Assembly (NCBI GenBank): GCA_016218665.1
Contig: JACRDI010000021.1
Coordinates: 1 to 64,000, forward strand
Length of the DNA stretch: 64,000 nt
Origin: Desulfovibrio sp.
Lineage (GTDB): Bacteria; Desulfobacterota; Desulfovibrionia; Desulfovibrionales; Desulfovibrionaceae
Direction of reading: 5' to 3'
Below, piece by piece: positions 1 to 8,885 of this stretch. The translations under genes were made by a program, and so were the position numbers. The notes under the pieces were generated by a model. The model had not been told where the DNA came from. It searched no databases and worked only from the letters and a program-made list of their open reading frames with translations. How positions within the stretch are numbered: the first letter of the stretch is position 1; every line of letters begins with the position of its first letter.

Positions 1-1
1 C

Positions 2-196
2 CGCGACTGCCTGCCCCTGCCCACCAAGTACCTCACTGGCGGCCAGGTGCTCGCCTTCCGCGACTACGCCTTCGACGCCTACTACAAGAACCCGCGCTAC
101 CTCTCCATGATCCGCACAAAGTTCGGCGAAGCGACCATGCGACACATCCAGGTCATGGCGGAGAAGAAGCTGGACAGGGACAACGCCGTCATATAG
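2..196 (+). CDS. C-terminal fragment of a CDS, possibly a radical SAM / B12-binding type protein (truncated by window edge)
   Basis: Open frame 2 reads RDCLPLPTKYLTGGQVLAFRDYAFDAYYKNPRYLSMIRTKFG...DNAVI* with TAG at 194-196. The tail resembles C-termini of B12-binding radical SAM proteins. Confidence 0.5.
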   Translation, partial: RDCLPLPTKYLTGGQVLAFRDYAFDAYYKNPRYLSMIRTKFGEATMRHIQVMAEKKLDRDNAVI

Positions 197-247
197 TTTT
201 CCCACCGCCCGACCGGGCAGCCAATTTCCTTTTTGAGAGAGTCCCAC

Positions 248-952
248 ATGAAGACGACGCTTCTCGTCATGACCTTGAATGAAGTCGAAGGCATGAAGGC
301 CATCATGCCGCGCATCAAGCCCGGCTGGGTGGACCAGATCATCGTGGTCGACGGCGGTTCCAAGGACGGCACCATCGAGTGGGCCCGGGACAACGGGTAC
401 CCGGTCTACGTGCAGAAGAAGCGCGGCTTCCGCCATGCCTACGAGGAAGTCATGCCTCTGGTCGAGGGCGACGTGATCATCACCTTCAGCCCGGACGGCA
501 ACTCCGTGGCTGAACTGTTGCCCGACCTCGTGGCCAAGATGCGCGAGGGCTACGACATGGTCATCGCCTCCCGCTACCTGGGCCCGGCCAAGAGCGCGGA
601 CGACGACATCGTCACCGGCTTCGGCAACTGGCTCTTCACCCGCACGGTGAACCTGCTGCACGGCGGCAAGTACACCGACGTCATGGTCATCTACCGGGCC
701 TACAAGAAGCAGTTGGTGTACGACCTCGACCTGGTGGGCGATGCAGCTTACGCCCTGCCGGAGAAGCTCTTCGGCACCAAGATCAGCTGGGAGCCGCTGC
801 TTTCCTGCCGGGCGGCCAAGCGCAAGCTCAAAATCGCCGAGATTCCCGGCGACGAACCTCCCCGCATCGGCGGCGAACGCAAGCTGCAGGTGTTGCGCTG
901 GGGCGCGGCCTATTACTTCCAGTTCCTGCGCGAAATCTTTTGGTGGAAATAG
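248..952 (+). CDS. Glycosyltransferase family 2 protein
   Basis: ORF 233..952; likely start ATG 248 preceded by GAGAGA. MKTTLLVMTLNEVEGMKAIMPRIKPGWVDQIIVVDGGSKDGTIEWA is a GT-A/GT2 motif. Confidence 0.85.
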   Translation: MKTTLLVMTLNEVEGMKAIMPRIKPGWVDQIIVVDGGSKDGTIEWARDNGYPVYVQKKRGFRHAYEEVMPLVEGDVIITFSPDGNSVAELLPDLVAKMREGYDMVIASRYLGPAKSADDDIVTGFGNWLFTRTVNLLHGGKYTDVMVIYRAYKKQLVYDLDLVGDAAYALPEKLFGTKISWEPLLSCRAAKRKLKIAEIPGDEPPRIGGERKLQVLRWGAAYYFQFLREIFWWK

Positions 953-977
953 CCCGAGCCTGAGCCACACGATATTC

Positions 978-1012
978 AAACGGCCGTCCAGTCTGGGCGG
1001 CCGTTTTTTGTT
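978..1012 (+). terminator. Rho-independent terminator downstream of GT2 gene (possibly bidirectional, convergent genes)
   Basis: AAACGGCCG tccagtctggg CGGCCGTTTTTTG: inverted repeat followed by a T tract. Confidence 0.8.
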
Positions 1013-1034
1013 TTTTGGCAAAAAAGAAAGCGCT

Positions 1035-3569
1035 TCAGAAACGGCGGAGCAGGCTTCTGGTCCAGCACGCCACCAGAAGTCCCAAAAGGGGGACGGTGGC
1101 GAGCATGTAGCCGAAGCTTTCGGCCTGCGGCCCCTTGTGCCGGCCCAGGACGAAAAGAAGGAAGGTCACCGCCCACACGAGTCCGCTCAGCGCCCCGGCC
1201 AGCACCATGCGGCCAAGCGGGGGCACCTGCGCCGCGCCGAGCAGCGGATCTTCCCGCCCTGCCGCAGCGGGAGAATGCCCCCCCCGCCCCCAGAACACCC
1301 CGGCGAACATGAGGCCGAGGCCAATAAGCGAAGCCAAATTCAGCTGCCAGATTAGCGGGTTGGAGTAGGTCAGCTCCATGCGGAAAGGACCGGGCCGGTC
1401 TATGCGGTAGCCCTGCCAGGCATGGTTGGCGCGGAAAGACGGTACAACGGAGCCGTCCGCGGCAACGGCCTTCCAGTTGGGATCGAAGTTATTGGCGGCG
1501 ACGAGCACGCACGGCCCCTTGGCCTCGCCCTCCACCACGATGCGGTCCGGCGACCAGGACACGATGCGCACCTCGCCGGCGAATCCCCCATTGACGTCGC
1601 CTGGAGGCAAGCCCGGCATGTCCTCGCGCACGACCACCACACGGCTTCTGAGCGTGTCCAGGTTCGAGGCGCGGATGAACCCGAGGGCCTCCTCACGCGT
1701 GTCCACCAGCACGGCCTTGGCCAGGGAAACGCGAGGCAGCGCATCCTTCAAGGTGTAGACGTGCAGGGGCAGAGCATAGCGATCGCGCAAGCCGAGTCGC
1801 GCAAGCCAGGGGGAAGTCTCGCCATACCCGGCGGAAACGGTGTGCGACGCAGACAGTTCCTCAAGCCCGGCGATGGGCCGGGGGGAGAGGACATGGGTCA
1901 CGTTCATGGCGCGGAGCGCGTCCCAGTTGAAGTCCGCCGTGCTGCGCGCGGGAGCCTTGTCCAGGGTCCAGGAACGCTGATCCAGATCGACCTGGAGCCG
2001 GGTCAGGTAGAGCTGCCGCCAAAGGTTGTCAAAACCCTGCAATTGCTGCGTGTTGGAGAGCTGGGGGAGGACGGCCTCGCGCACGAATTCCTTATAGTAT
2101 TTGTTGAACAACGGCGATTTTGCGCCGACGGTGTCCAGGCCAAGATTCTGCGCCACCACGGGATGCAGGTCCACGCAGGCCACGCGGAAGGGCTCTTTTG
2201 AACCCGTCGCCGCCAGCGCCGAGAGCTCCTTGTGGCCCAGCATGCCCTGGGCATAGGGGGCGAACATGCCGCTGGTCATGTTTTGCTGGCGCACCAGCAT
2301 GGCCGATGCCGCCAGGCACACGGCCAGGGCCACGCCCCAGCGCACCGGACGGCGGGTTGACGCCGCGCCGTCCGCGCGCATGAGGGCCACGGCGCAAAGC
2401 CCGGCGCCGAGGATGAAGAGGAACGCCAGCACCTTGTTCGCGGCCGCTCCCGTCAGCGCCAAGGCGGGGATGAGCAGCAGGGCCCAGGCCCAGTGCGGCC
2501 GTTTCTCTCGGCCCGCAAGGGCATCCAGCACCTCGGCGGCGATCATTGCGCCGACGATGCCCGTGCAGGTGGCGAACATGAACAGGTCCATCTTGAGCAG
2601 GAAGCTGCCCGAGAACAGCCCCTTCAGCTCGCTGGTGAAGACGCCGGCCACCAAAAGCATGGCGGCCAGGAACATGTAGCAGGTGCGCAGGCTGCGCCGG
2701 GACATGAACGGCAACCCCAACACCAGGAACGTGATCAGCTGCTGATCGGCCAATCGCCCCCGCAACCAGCGAAAGTAGTCGAGGATGGCGGGCCAGAGCC
2801 CCGGATAGCTGAAGTCCCATTCGCGCTGGGTGTAGGGGATGTACAGGAACAGGCTGGCGATGGACGGCAGGTAGAGCAGCACGTAGCCGGTCCAGACGAG
2901 GAAGACGCCCGCCACCTGCCGCCGGAAATCCGGCAGATGCCTCCCCAGAAACAGCACCAGCGCCAGATGCAGGATGGGGAAATGCGGCAGCGTCAGCACG
3001 GGGAACGAGAACAGGCTGGCCAGGACGATGAACGCCGCGGCCTTGGCACGGTCACGCCGCGGTGTGGCGGCGCTGAACAGCTCCACGCACCAGACGAAGA
3101 AGGCCGGAAACACGTAGGGCATGACGAAGTGAACATTGCCGCTGATCCAGGTGATGCTGGTCAGGGCCGCAACCACCAGCGCCGACCGCCGGCTGGTGCC
3201 CAGCAGCAGCGGCAGGAAGCGGTACATGCCGTATCCGGCCAGGAACATCTGGCCGCAGTTCCAGAGCAGCGAGAGCGCCCAGAGCGGCAGAACCCCCGCG
3301 AGCAGAACGCCGGGATGCCATGGCGGGTGCTGGCCCACGAAGCTTGGGACACCGCCTGCGTGGAAGGGATACCAGCTGAAGGGACCGTAGGTGGTCCAAA
3401 GCTTCCACATGGCCTGGAACGGCGCAAAATGCACCTCCAGGCTGTCGTAGATGTCTATGGTGGCCAGCGGGCCCAGGACAATCTTGTCCGCGTAGCACAG
3501 CAGGGCGAGGCCGAGCAGCAGCAGCACGTCTCCGCGCCGGGGCTGAAAGGAGGCGGTCTCGGTCTGCAT
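1035..3569 (-). CDS. Large multi-spanning membrane protein (YfhO/GT-C-like)
   Basis: ORF 1035..3896; likely start MQTETASFQPRRGDVLLLLGLALL at 3569. Many hydrophobic segments and a soluble C-terminal part. Confidence 0.7.
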   Translation of the reverse strand: MQTETASFQPRRGDVLLLLGLALLCYADKIVLGPLATIDIYDSLEVHFAPFQAMWKLWTTYGPFSWYPFHAGGVPSFVGQHPPWHPGVLLAGVLPLWALSLLWNCGQMFLAGYGMYRFLPLLLGTSRRSALVVAALTSITWISGNVHFVMPYVFPAFFVWCVELFSAATPRRDRAKAAAFIVLASLFSFPVLTLPHFPILHLALVLFLGRHLPDFRRQVAGVFLVWTGYVLLYLPSIASLFLYIPYTQREWDFSYPGLWPAILDYFRWLRGRLADQQLITFLVLGLPFMSRRSLRTCYMFLAAMLLVAGVFTSELKGLFSGSFLLKMDLFMFATCTGIVGAMIAAEVLDALAGREKRPHWAWALLLIPALALTGAAANKVLAFLFILGAGLCAVALMRADGAASTRRPVRWGVALAVCLAASAMLVRQQNMTSGMFAPYAQGMLGHKELSALAATGSKEPFRVACVDLHPVVAQNLGLDTVGAKSPLFNKYYKEFVREAVLPQLSNTQQLQGFDNLWRQLYLTRLQVDLDQRSWTLDKAPARSTADFNWDALRAMNVTHVLSPRPIAGLEELSASHTVSAGYGETSPWLARLGLRDRYALPLHVYTLKDALPRVSLAKAVLVDTREEALGFIRASNLDTLRSRVVVVREDMPGLPPGDVNGGFAGEVRIVSWSPDRIVVEGEAKGPCVLVAANNFDPNWKAVAADGSVVPSFRANHAWQGYRIDRPGPFRMELTYSNPLIWQLNLASLIGLGLMFAGVFWGRGGHSPAAAGREDPLLGAAQVPPLGRMVLAGALSGLVWAVTFLLFVLGRHKGPQAESFGYMLATVPLLGLLVACWTRSLLRRF

Positions 3570-3729
3570 CGGGTGCGGATTCCTCGGAAAGAGTGTTCGG
3601 CGCCCCAAATGCGGAGCGTCTCCGGGCTTTACGTGCCAGATGCTGTTGGTATAGGACAACGGCGGCGCATGCAACAGGAACGGCCGCTCGCGTTGCGCAG
3701 CGCCAAATACCCCGCGCTCACGGAACACA

Positions 3730-4470
3730 ATGACGGACAAGCAGCCCCTCACCGACACCAGCCCCGCAGCATCTCCATTCAGCACGGCGCGCCGCTTGGT
3801 CCTCGTCGTGCTTTTCATCGTGCTCGCAGGCCTGGCCTGGCGCCTGTGGGACCAGAATCTGCTTTCTTCCAGCGGCGTCATCGAGGCCGTGCGCACCTAT
3901 CCGCTGCTGGCTCCGCTGGCCTTCATCGGCTTGTATGCGCTGACCATGCTGTTCCTGCTGCCCACCCTGCCACTCAACCTTGGCGCGGGGTTCCTTTGGG
4001 GCGCCGGACTCGGGGCCCTGTACTCCCTGCTCGGCAGCTCGCTCGGCTGCATCCTGGCCTTTGTCTTCGCGCGGACGGCCTTTGGCCAGCCCTTTGCGCG
4101 GGGCTTCAATTCCCCGCTCTTGCAGCGCATCAGCGGCAGCCTGGAGCGCAGCCCCTGGAAGGCCGTGGCCTTTGTGCGGCTCAACCCCGCCGTGCCCACC
4201 AGCGTGGTCAACTTCCTGCTTGGCCTCACCTCGCTGAAGCTCTGGACGTACGCCTGGGGCACGCTCCTGTTCTCCGCCCCGCTGTGCTACGTCTTCTCCT
4301 ACCTGGGCCAGCAGACCGGCGGCTTCATGCTCGACGGCGACACAAGCCGGCTGGTGCGCCTGGTGGCCGTGACCCTGGGCTTCGGCCTGTTTCTGCTGGC
4401 CGGCAAGCACGTGCTGAGCCGGGGCAAAAAACAGGGCGCGGCCCCCGATGTCGAGGAGCCGCGCCCCTGA
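3730..4470 (+). CDS. TVP38/TMEM64 (VTT/SNARE-associated, DedA-like) family membrane protein
   Basis: ORF with LPLNLGAGFLWGAGLGALYSLLGSSLGCILAFVFART, typical of VTT domain proteins. Confidence 0.75.
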   Translation: MTDKQPLTDTSPAASPFSTARRLVLVVLFIVLAGLAWRLWDQNLLSSSGVIEAVRTYPLLAPLAFIGLYALTMLFLLPTLPLNLGAGFLWGAGLGALYSLLGSSLGCILAFVFARTAFGQPFARGFNSPLLQRISGSLERSPWKAVAFVRLNPAVPTSVVNFLLGLTSLKLWTYAWGTLLFSAPLCYVFSYLGQQTGGFMLDGDTSRLVRLVAVTLGFGLFLLAGKHVLSRGKKQGAAPDVEEPRP

Positions 4471-4492
4471 GGCGCCGTTATCGACGTATCGT

Positions 4493-4906
4493 CTAGCAGG
4501 CCTGCAACGAACGCAGGCACTTCTTGGTAACCATCTCCGGGTGCTCCGCCACGCAGGCGAGCATGTCCTCGTAGATCTGCTGCACCGTGGCCGTGGGCAC
4601 GTTGTCGGCCTGGTACAGAATGGGCGATTCGGCCTCGAACAGGGGCCACCAGGATTTTTCTTCCAGATGCTGCCAGGCGCCGCGCTTGCCGTGGGCAAAC
4701 ACCCCATGCTTGCTCTGCAGGACCACCTGGAAGGCCTCGTAGCCGCCGACGTCGTCCAGGAGGGCCTCCGGCGTGGAGGCGTGCAGGCTGCTGGCCTGGA
4801 TGGAAAGGAAGAACACAGCGCCGATCTCGATGTCCTGGAACCAGCGTTCGCCGGTGTCGTCATTCCTCATGTCTTCCTTGAGCAAAGTGCGAAAGTCCTG
4901 GGCCAT
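4493..4906 (-). CDS. Conserved-looking hypothetical protein (about 137 aa)
   Basis: Start MAQDFRTLLKEDMRNDDTGERWFQDIEIG at 4906; balanced composition compared with antisense shadow ORFs. Confidence 0.65.
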   Translation of the reverse strand: MAQDFRTLLKEDMRNDDTGERWFQDIEIGAVFFLSIQASSLHASTPEALLDDVGGYEAFQVVLQSKHGVFAHGKRGAWQHLEEKSWWPLFEAESPILYQADNVPTATVQQIYEDMLACVAEHPEMVTKKCLRSLQAC

Positions 4907-4944
4907 GTAATGCTCCTGGGTGGACGTTGGTTGAAGGAAGTGCG

Positions 4945-7095
4945 CTAGAACGGGTATACGGGCTCGCCGGACTCCTTGGCCGCGGGCTTGCCCGTCTTGT
5001 TCTCCAGTGCGCTCAGGCGGTTCTTGGCGGCCTCCTGGGCCTCCTTGGTGTCCGCCGTGGCGATGACCGATTTGAGCAGCTTCTTGGCCGTCTCGTAGTT
5101 GCCCTTGATCTCGTAGATCATGGCCGAGCGGTACATGGCTACCGTGGGCCACATGGGCTCTTGCCCGTACTGGTAGGCCAGGCGCAGGTAATAGTCCAGG
5201 GCGCCGTCGTAATTCTTGAGGGAATGTTCGCCCTCGCCCAGCCAGAACAGCACCTCGGCCTGCAGGGAGCGCGGCATCTTGTCGCGGTTTTCCCACAGGA
5301 TGGACAGCTGCTTGCGGCCGCCTTCGAAGTCGCCCTTGAGCTGCAGGAAGGTGGCGATGTCCAGGCGGGTCTTGGGATCCATCTCCGTGCCCAGAGCCAG
5401 CATCTCCTGATAGGTGGCCAGAGCCTGCTCGTCCTTGCCGCTCTCGCGCTCCATCTTGGCCTTGAGGCTCAAGCGCGACACCGTGCGCTTTTTGTCGGGC
5501 GACAAAGCGGCCATGCGCCCCAGGTAGGCCTCGGCCTGCTGGAACTGCCGGTTTTCCACAGCCCGCTGCGTCAGATAGATGAGGCAGTCATACCCGTGCC
5601 CGGTATCTGGAAAGAGAAAGGCCGAACGGCGGGCGAGTTCCGGGCCGGGCCCGGCAGCCCAGCGGGCCTGCCAGTCCGCCAGCACGAGCAGACGGTCCAG
5701 GGGCCACGCCTTGTTGACGTTGCTGCCCTTGCCGATCTCGATCTTGGTCCAGAAGGGGGCCTCGCCCGCAAGCGGGGCGCCCGTGCCGCCCGCGGCCAGC
5801 AGGGCCGAAAGGGCAGGGGAGAGCTTGGCGGCAGCGCCGATCTCCTGGGGCAGCAGAGTCTTCATGTCCTCCTGGAACAGCAGGCCACCAGCGATGCGCA
5901 GGGTTATGGGCAGCTTGCGCTTGTCCAGGCCGTTCCAAATCTCCTGGGCCTCGTCCACCTTGCCTTCCTCCAGGCTCAGGATGAACTTGAGGGAGCGGAG
6001 CAGGCGGGACATCTCGTCGGAAAGCAGCAGGGACTGGAGCTCCTTGTCCACCGCCTCCTGAGCCTCGGCTCCGGAGAGCTGCGCCAGGTTGGTCTTGAAC
6101 TTGGTCCAGGAGTTGGCGGTGCTTCCCAGCAGCCATTCCTCGCGGCTGCCCGCGTAGGGGGCCAGCAGGTTGGCGTTCCAGAATCCCGAGGCCTTGGCGT
6201 AGCCGGAGGCGTTCAGGGCCTTGGAGTCCGGAGCCTTGCCCGTGGAGAGGAAGGTCAGCAGGCCGGACCAGAAATCGCGCAGGGCCGGGGCGGACACCTG
6301 GGCCAGGAAGCCCTTGGCCTTGGCGTAGTCCTCCAGGCTGGCCGCGGCAACGGCCTGGGCAACCAGCTGGCGGTCGGCCGGGCTCACCATCAGGCCGGAG
6401 TCCTTGGCGGGCTTTTCGCCCTTGGCCGGGGCGGGCGATTCCTCGCCAGTGGCCTGGGCCAGCGCCTCCTTGGACTTCACCCAGAAGTTCTCCTGGCCCC
6501 AGGCCTTCTCGGCCTGGCCCAGCAGGGTGCGCAGGGTCTGCTCAATGGCGTCGCGGGAGGCGGAAGGATTGCCCACAAAGGCCCAGAACTGCCTGCGCCA
6601 CACGTCCACCCAAAGGGCCTCAAGGCCGTTCTCGGACGAGAGCCTGGCCTTGAGCTGCGCGTCGTCCATGAGCTTGGCCGCGTGGCTGTACCAGACCACG
6701 GCCTTGTAGGGATCGCCCAGGGCGCGGAAGCAGTTCCCGCCGACCCACAGGCGCTGGACCTCAAGGGCATTGTCCTCATAGGGCTTCTGGCCCTCTATGA
6801 CGGCCAGGGCCTGCTGGGGCGAGCCCTGCAGCAAAAGCCCCTCGGCGCGCTTGATGGCGGAAGCGCCGGTCTCGTCGTTGGCCACGTCCTCCTGCACAAC
6901 GATCCGATCGTACGCGCCATACTTCTTGAGCCACTGCTCATAGGCTGCGTCGGTGGCGGGCTTGGCCTCGGCCGCGGGCTTTGTAGCGGCCTTCTTGGGC
7001 GCGGCGGCGGCCGCGGGAGTCGCAATGAGCGCCGCAAGGGCCAGCGCACCCGCAAGGGCGCCGGGAATGGCGGCGTGGCGGAACATTTTCTTCAT
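4945..7095 (-). CDS. Tetratricopeptide-repeat, signal-peptide-bearing protein
   Basis: ORF 4945..7224; likely start MKKMFRHAAIPGALAGALALAALIATPAAAAA (7095), a signal peptide. TPR-like helices such as YDGALDYYLRLAYQYGQEPMWPTVAMYRSAMIYEIKGNYETAKKLLKS. Confidence 0.75.
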   Translation of the reverse strand: MKKMFRHAAIPGALAGALALAALIATPAAAAAPKKAATKPAAEAKPATDAAYEQWLKKYGAYDRIVVQEDVANDETGASAIKRAEGLLLQGSPQQALAVIEGQKPYEDNALEVQRLWVGGNCFRALGDPYKAVVWYSHAAKLMDDAQLKARLSSENGLEALWVDVWRRQFWAFVGNPSASRDAIEQTLRTLLGQAEKAWGQENFWVKSKEALAQATGEESPAPAKGEKPAKDSGLMVSPADRQLVAQAVAAASLEDYAKAKGFLAQVSAPALRDFWSGLLTFLSTGKAPDSKALNASGYAKASGFWNANLLAPYAGSREEWLLGSTANSWTKFKTNLAQLSGAEAQEAVDKELQSLLLSDEMSRLLRSLKFILSLEEGKVDEAQEIWNGLDKRKLPITLRIAGGLLFQEDMKTLLPQEIGAAAKLSPALSALLAAGGTGAPLAGEAPFWTKIEIGKGSNVNKAWPLDRLLVLADWQARWAAGPGPELARRSAFLFPDTGHGYDCLIYLTQRAVENRQFQQAEAYLGRMAALSPDKKRTVSRLSLKAKMERESGKDEQALATYQEMLALGTEMDPKTRLDIATFLQLKGDFEGGRKQLSILWENRDKMPRSLQAEVLFWLGEGEHSLKNYDGALDYYLRLAYQYGQEPMWPTVAMYRSAMIYEIKGNYETAKKLLKSVIATADTKEAQEAAKNRLSALENKTGKPAAKESGEPVYPF

Positions 7096-7231
7096 CAGCG
7101 GTGCGCCTCTAAACTGGCGGCGTCCTGTCTGCGGACAGGGCGCGGTTGGAGTTGTTGCGATGAGGGCATCCCTGCCACAGAAGCCCCCAGAAGGGAAGGG
7201 AACATGGAACATGGCTCCGCCCACATCTCAA

Positions 7232-7259
7232 AGTTAACATAATTTACATTATGAGACAA
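7232..7259 (-). other. dif: Candidate dif site (XerC/XerD chromosome dimer resolution site)
   Basis: Minus strand TTGTCTCATAA-TGTAAA-TTATGTTAACT, intergenic. Aligned by hand to E. coli dif GGTGCGCATAA-TGTATA-TTATGTTAAAT: 21/28 identities, 10/11 in the XerD arm. Confidence 0.8.
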
Positions 7260-7298
7260 AGCGGCTTTTGCGAAAAGGGGTCCGGCAGGGGGCCTGAA

Positions 7299-7937
7299 CT
7301 ACCTCTTCGCCCAGTCATCAAGGAATTTCGCCAGCCCGATGTCGGTCAGCGGATGCTTCACCAGATCAAGAAGCACGGCGAGCGGCACGGTGGCCGCGTC
7401 CGCCCCCAGCAAGGCGGCCTGGAGGAAATGGTTCACGTGGCGGATGCTTGCCGCCAGCACCTGGGTGGACAGATCATAGTTGCGGAACACGGTCATGATG
7501 TCCTGCACCACCTGCATGCCGTCCTGGCCGATGTCGTCCAGCCGGCCGATGAAGGGGCTGACGTAGCCGGCCCCGGCCTTGGCGGCAAGCAGCGCCTGGT
7601 TGGCCGAAAAGACCAGCGTGGCGTTGGTCTCTATGCCGCGCTGGTGCAGCTCATGGATGACCTTGAGTCCGTCCAGCGTCACCGGCACCTTCACCACCAC
7701 GTTCGGGGCGATCTTCACCAGATCGCGCGCCTCGGCGAGCATGTCGGCGGGGTCGGTGGCGATGACCTCCACGCTCACCGGGCCGTCGATCTCCTTGCAG
7801 ATCTGGCGGACGAGCTTCTTCCAGTCGCCCTTTTCCCTGGCCAGCAGGCTCGGATTGGTGGTGACGCCCTCGATGGCGCCGAGGGACTTGGCCTGGCGGA
7901 TGTGGTCGATGTTGGCGCTGTCGAGGAATATCTTCAT
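7299..7937 (-). CDS. fsa: Fructose-6-phosphate aldolase / transaldolase family protein
   Basis: MKIFLDSANIDHIRQAKSLGAIEGVTTNPSLLAREKG...VKVPVTLDGLKVIHELHQRGIETNATLVFSANQALLAAKAGAGYVSPFIGR. Confidence 0.9.
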   Translation of the reverse strand: MKIFLDSANIDHIRQAKSLGAIEGVTTNPSLLAREKGDWKKLVRQICKEIDGPVSVEVIATDPADMLAEARDLVKIAPNVVVKVPVTLDGLKVIHELHQRGIETNATLVFSANQALLAAKAGAGYVSPFIGRLDDIGQDGMQVVQDIMTVFRNYDLSTQVLAASIRHVNHFLQAALLGADAATVPLAVLLDLVKHPLTDIGLAKFLDDWAKR

Positions 7938-7989
7938 CAGGTCCTCCGGCCGTGACCGTTTTGCGGATGCGTGTGCCGGCGGGGCCTCT

Positions 7990-8286
7990 CTAGGCCTGCC
8001 CGCCGCCGTTCTGGCCGCTGTTCTGGCCTTCAAGGCGTTTGAGGTACTTTTCGCGGCAGTCGTAGGAGCAGAAGTTCAGCACCACGTCGCCCTGGCGCAC
8101 GCGGATGTCGTTGCTCTTGGACACGTAGGCCCCGCAGACCGGGTCCTTGACCATCTCGCCGGAGGCGACGAGGTCTTCCTTCTTTTCCTGCTCCTTGGAC
8201 TGTTTCCAGCGCTTGTCGCCGGCGAAGAGCTTCCAGACGACGAAGCCGCAGATGACAAGGAGGAGAAGCTTGGTCAGGCTCATCAT
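7990..8286 (-). CDS. Small membrane-anchored protein with TRASH/YHS-like Cys motif (PP0621-like)
   Basis: N-terminal TM segment MMSLTKLLLLVICGFVVWKLFAG and C-terminal DPVCGAYVSKSNDIRVRQGDVVLNFCSYDCREKYLK. Confidence 0.75.
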   Translation of the reverse strand: MMSLTKLLLLVICGFVVWKLFAGDKRWKQSKEQEKKEDLVASGEMVKDPVCGAYVSKSNDIRVRQGDVVLNFCSYDCREKYLKRLEGQNSGQNGGGQA

Positions 8287-8321
8287 GATGTTGTCCTCGA
8301 ACTACTGATGGTTGGACGAGC

Positions 8322-8348
8322 AAAAGGGCGGGACATGCCCGCCCTTCC
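8322..8348 (-). terminator. Rho-independent terminator downstream of folK
   Basis: AAGGGCGGG-acatg-CCCGCCCTT perfect 9-bp stem (8324-8346). On the minus strand it is followed by TTTTG. Confidence 0.7.
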
Positions 8349-8363
8349 GTCATCTTTGGTCCG

Positions 8364-8885
8364 TCATTTCTGGCTGATTTTCCGCCCGTCCAGGCTGTGG
8401 TCCAGGGCAGCCAGCGCCTGTTCCACTGTCTTTCCGCCTGCGAGCGCGAGCCCGGGCGCAATGTCCCGGAGCGGCACGAGGACAAAGGCCCGTTCCAGCA
8501 TGCGTGGGTGCGGCAGGGTCAGGTACTCCCCTTCCATGGCCACCTCGCCGAACAGGAGCAGGTCCAGGTCGATGCGCCGGGGGCCGCCGGGCGTTTCGGA
8601 GTCGCGGTCGCGTCCCATCTTGGCCTCCACCGCCTGCAGGGTGGACAAAAGCCCCTCGGGGGCCCAGATGTCCGAGCCGACCTTGAAGCGCACCACGCAG
8701 TTGGCGAACCAGGGCTGGTCTTTCACCGGGCCCTGGGGTTCGGTCATGTAGATGGGCGACTGCGCGTCGAACACCAGGTCGTTGCCGTAGTGTTCCAGGC
8801 GCTGCAGGGCCTCTTCGATGTTGGCCTCAAGGTCGCCCTGGTTGGAGCCCAGGGAGACGTAGGCGTCTAGAGTTGGGAAATCCGT
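8364..8885 (-). CDS. folK: 2-amino-4-hydroxy-6-hydroxymethyldihydropteridine pyrophosphokinase (start codon uncertain, possibly ACG)
   Basis: Frame encodes LDAYVSLGSNQGDLEANIEEAL...RIDLDLLLFGE...TLPHPRMLERAFVLVPLRDIAP. First canonical start in frame is GTG 8774, inside the protein. Conserved N-terminus requires a start upstream of 8867. Confidence 0.8.
   Translation of the reverse strand, partial: TDFPTLDAYVSLGSNQGDLEANIEEALQRLEHYGNDLVFDAQSPIYMTEPQGPVKDQPWFANCVVRFKVGSDIWAPEGLLSTLQAVEAKMGRDRDSETPGGPRRIDLDLLLFGEVAMEGEYLTLPHPRMLERAFVLVPLRDIAPGLALAGGKTVEQALAALDHSLDGRKISQK

Noticed and set aside
2493-4496. 667-aa + strand ORF
   Set aside because: Antisense to the large membrane protein and alternate frame of the VTT gene; shadow.
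4927-7242. 771-aa + strand ORF overlapping dif
   Set aside because: Antisense to the TPR gene; G/L/A-rich shadow translation, no start signal.
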